Of a DNA stretch of 6,163 nt, positions 5,656 through 6,163 are shown piece after piece; position 1 is the stretch's first letter; every line of letters begins with the position of its first letter. Under the pieces are notes generated by a model. The model searched no databases. It saw nothing but the letters and a program-made list of their open reading frames with translations, and had not been told where the DNA came from. The position numbers were made by a program, and so were the translations under genes. The stretch comes from Cytophagales bacterium (lineage in GTDB: Bacteria > Bacteroidota > Bacteroidia > Cytophagales > UBA9547): contig DMUD01000119.1 of the NCBI GenBank assembly GCA_003476475.1, positions 1 to 6,163 of the forward strand, given 5' to 3'.

Positions 5656-6090
5656 ATGGATGATTATAAAATCATAATTTACATAGTGTTGGGGATTCTT
5701 TACTATGGCTACAAGTTTTTTGCAAAAAAATCGGAGAATGAGGAAAGGACTTCATTCGCCCCAAAACTACCGCGTAAAGTAGTGCCCCGCGAAGTTTCCA
5801 TTCCTCCTAAAAGTGACATGGAAGAAAAAGACACACCACGCCCTTTTTACGAAACTTTGGAAACAACCAATTATGAAACAGAACGCGACAAAGTGCTGGT
5901 AGAAAATGTAAATCCATACCAAGATTACCGCCTTTCGAATGCAAATGAAGTGGAAAATACTGTTCCCCGTTTTGCAGAGTTTGCTCTAGCTCCAAAGACC
6001 GAACATCCCATAAAAAAACTGTTTAAAAACAAACAGAAACTACGCGAATCATTTGTATTGAGCCAAGTATTGAATAAGAAAACATTGTAA
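5656..6090 (+). CDS. Small single-pass membrane protein of unknown function
   Basis: I do not assign a function to this 144-residue protein. It opens with two acidic residues and a hydrophobic segment rich in Ile, Leu and Tyr (about 5-22) followed by KKS, which predicts one membrane anchor with the tail in the cytoplasm. Residues about 25-115 are polar, rich in Pro, Glu, Lys and Thr, and likely disordered. The last 20 or so residues (KLRESFVLSQVLNKKTL at 128-144) look helical and amphipathic; similar LRxAFILSEIL-type tails occur, as I recall, on short membrane proteins in Bacteroidota, and could be the conserved functional part. The start is supported by the -7 element 16 bases upstream and by the membrane segment beginning right after it. 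It is transcribed away from fadN with 154 bases between the two start codons. It is not a recognised regulator of fadN. Confidence 0.75.
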   Translation: MDDYKIIIYIVLGILYYGYKFFAKKSENEERTSFAPKLPRKVVPREVSIPPKSDMEEKDTPRPFYETLETTNYETERDKVLVENVNPYQDYRLSNANEVENTVPRFAEFALAPKTEHPIKKLFKNKQKLRESFVLSQVLNKKTL

Positions 6091-6112
6091 AACGCCCTAG
6101 CCAGGCATATAA

Positions 6113-6148
6113 ATAATTAAAATATTTATTTTTTTTAATTATATTTTT
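6113..6148 (+). terminator. Possible weak A/T-only hairpin after the membrane protein gene
   Basis: ATAATTAAAA (6113-6122) can pair with TTTTAATTAT (6133-6142) around a 10-base loop and is followed by a T run. There is no G:C pair in the stem, so it may be an A/T-rich coincidence rather than a terminator. Confidence 0.25.
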
Positions 6149-6163
6149 TGGATCCTTTTTAAG

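Overview
The window looks like chromosomal DNA from a member of the Bacteroidota, probably of the Cytophagales/Flavobacteriia type. Three things point there: promoter -7 elements of the TAnnTTTG kind with no Shine-Dalgarno sequences, protein sequences typical of that phylum (a small exported DUF4159 protein, the FabI variant, an arsenate-reductase-like protein), and moderate-to-low GC. The assignment is by pattern and recollection of families; no database search was possible.

Layout. Bases 1-252 hold the 3' end of rsmE (16S rRNA U1498 methyltransferase), with a short tandem repeat inside its coding sequence. A consensus promoter overlaps the end of rsmE and drives a secreted DUF4159 protein (277-936), whose start codon lies only four bases after the -7 box. 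Then comes fabI (1048-1869), the NADH enoyl-ACP reductase of fatty acid synthesis, closed by a clear terminator. About 470 bases without a convincing gene follow (1901-2372), containing an unexplained second hairpin terminator. Next is a 198-residue exported protein (2373-2969) that I read as a catalytically dead relative of the Bacteroidota arsenate reductase / low-molecular-weight tyrosine phosphatase family. A strong bidirectional terminator (3013-3055) separates it from the convergent fadN (3099-5501, minus strand), a two-domain beta-oxidation enzyme. A divergent gene at 5656-6090 encodes a small single-pass membrane protein of unknown function.

How the genes relate. FabI (fatty acid elongation) and FadN (fatty acid breakdown) are two well-understood lipid enzymes, but they sit on opposite strands with separate control and are not one operon. 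Each gene here appears to be its own transcription unit, so neighbourhood gives little functional information. Most of the window is ordinary. The point most worth attention is the exported pseudo-phosphatase, which keeps the scaffold of its family but has lost the catalytic cysteine, the phosphate-binding arginine and the acid loop, while its reading frame, signal peptide and terminator are intact.
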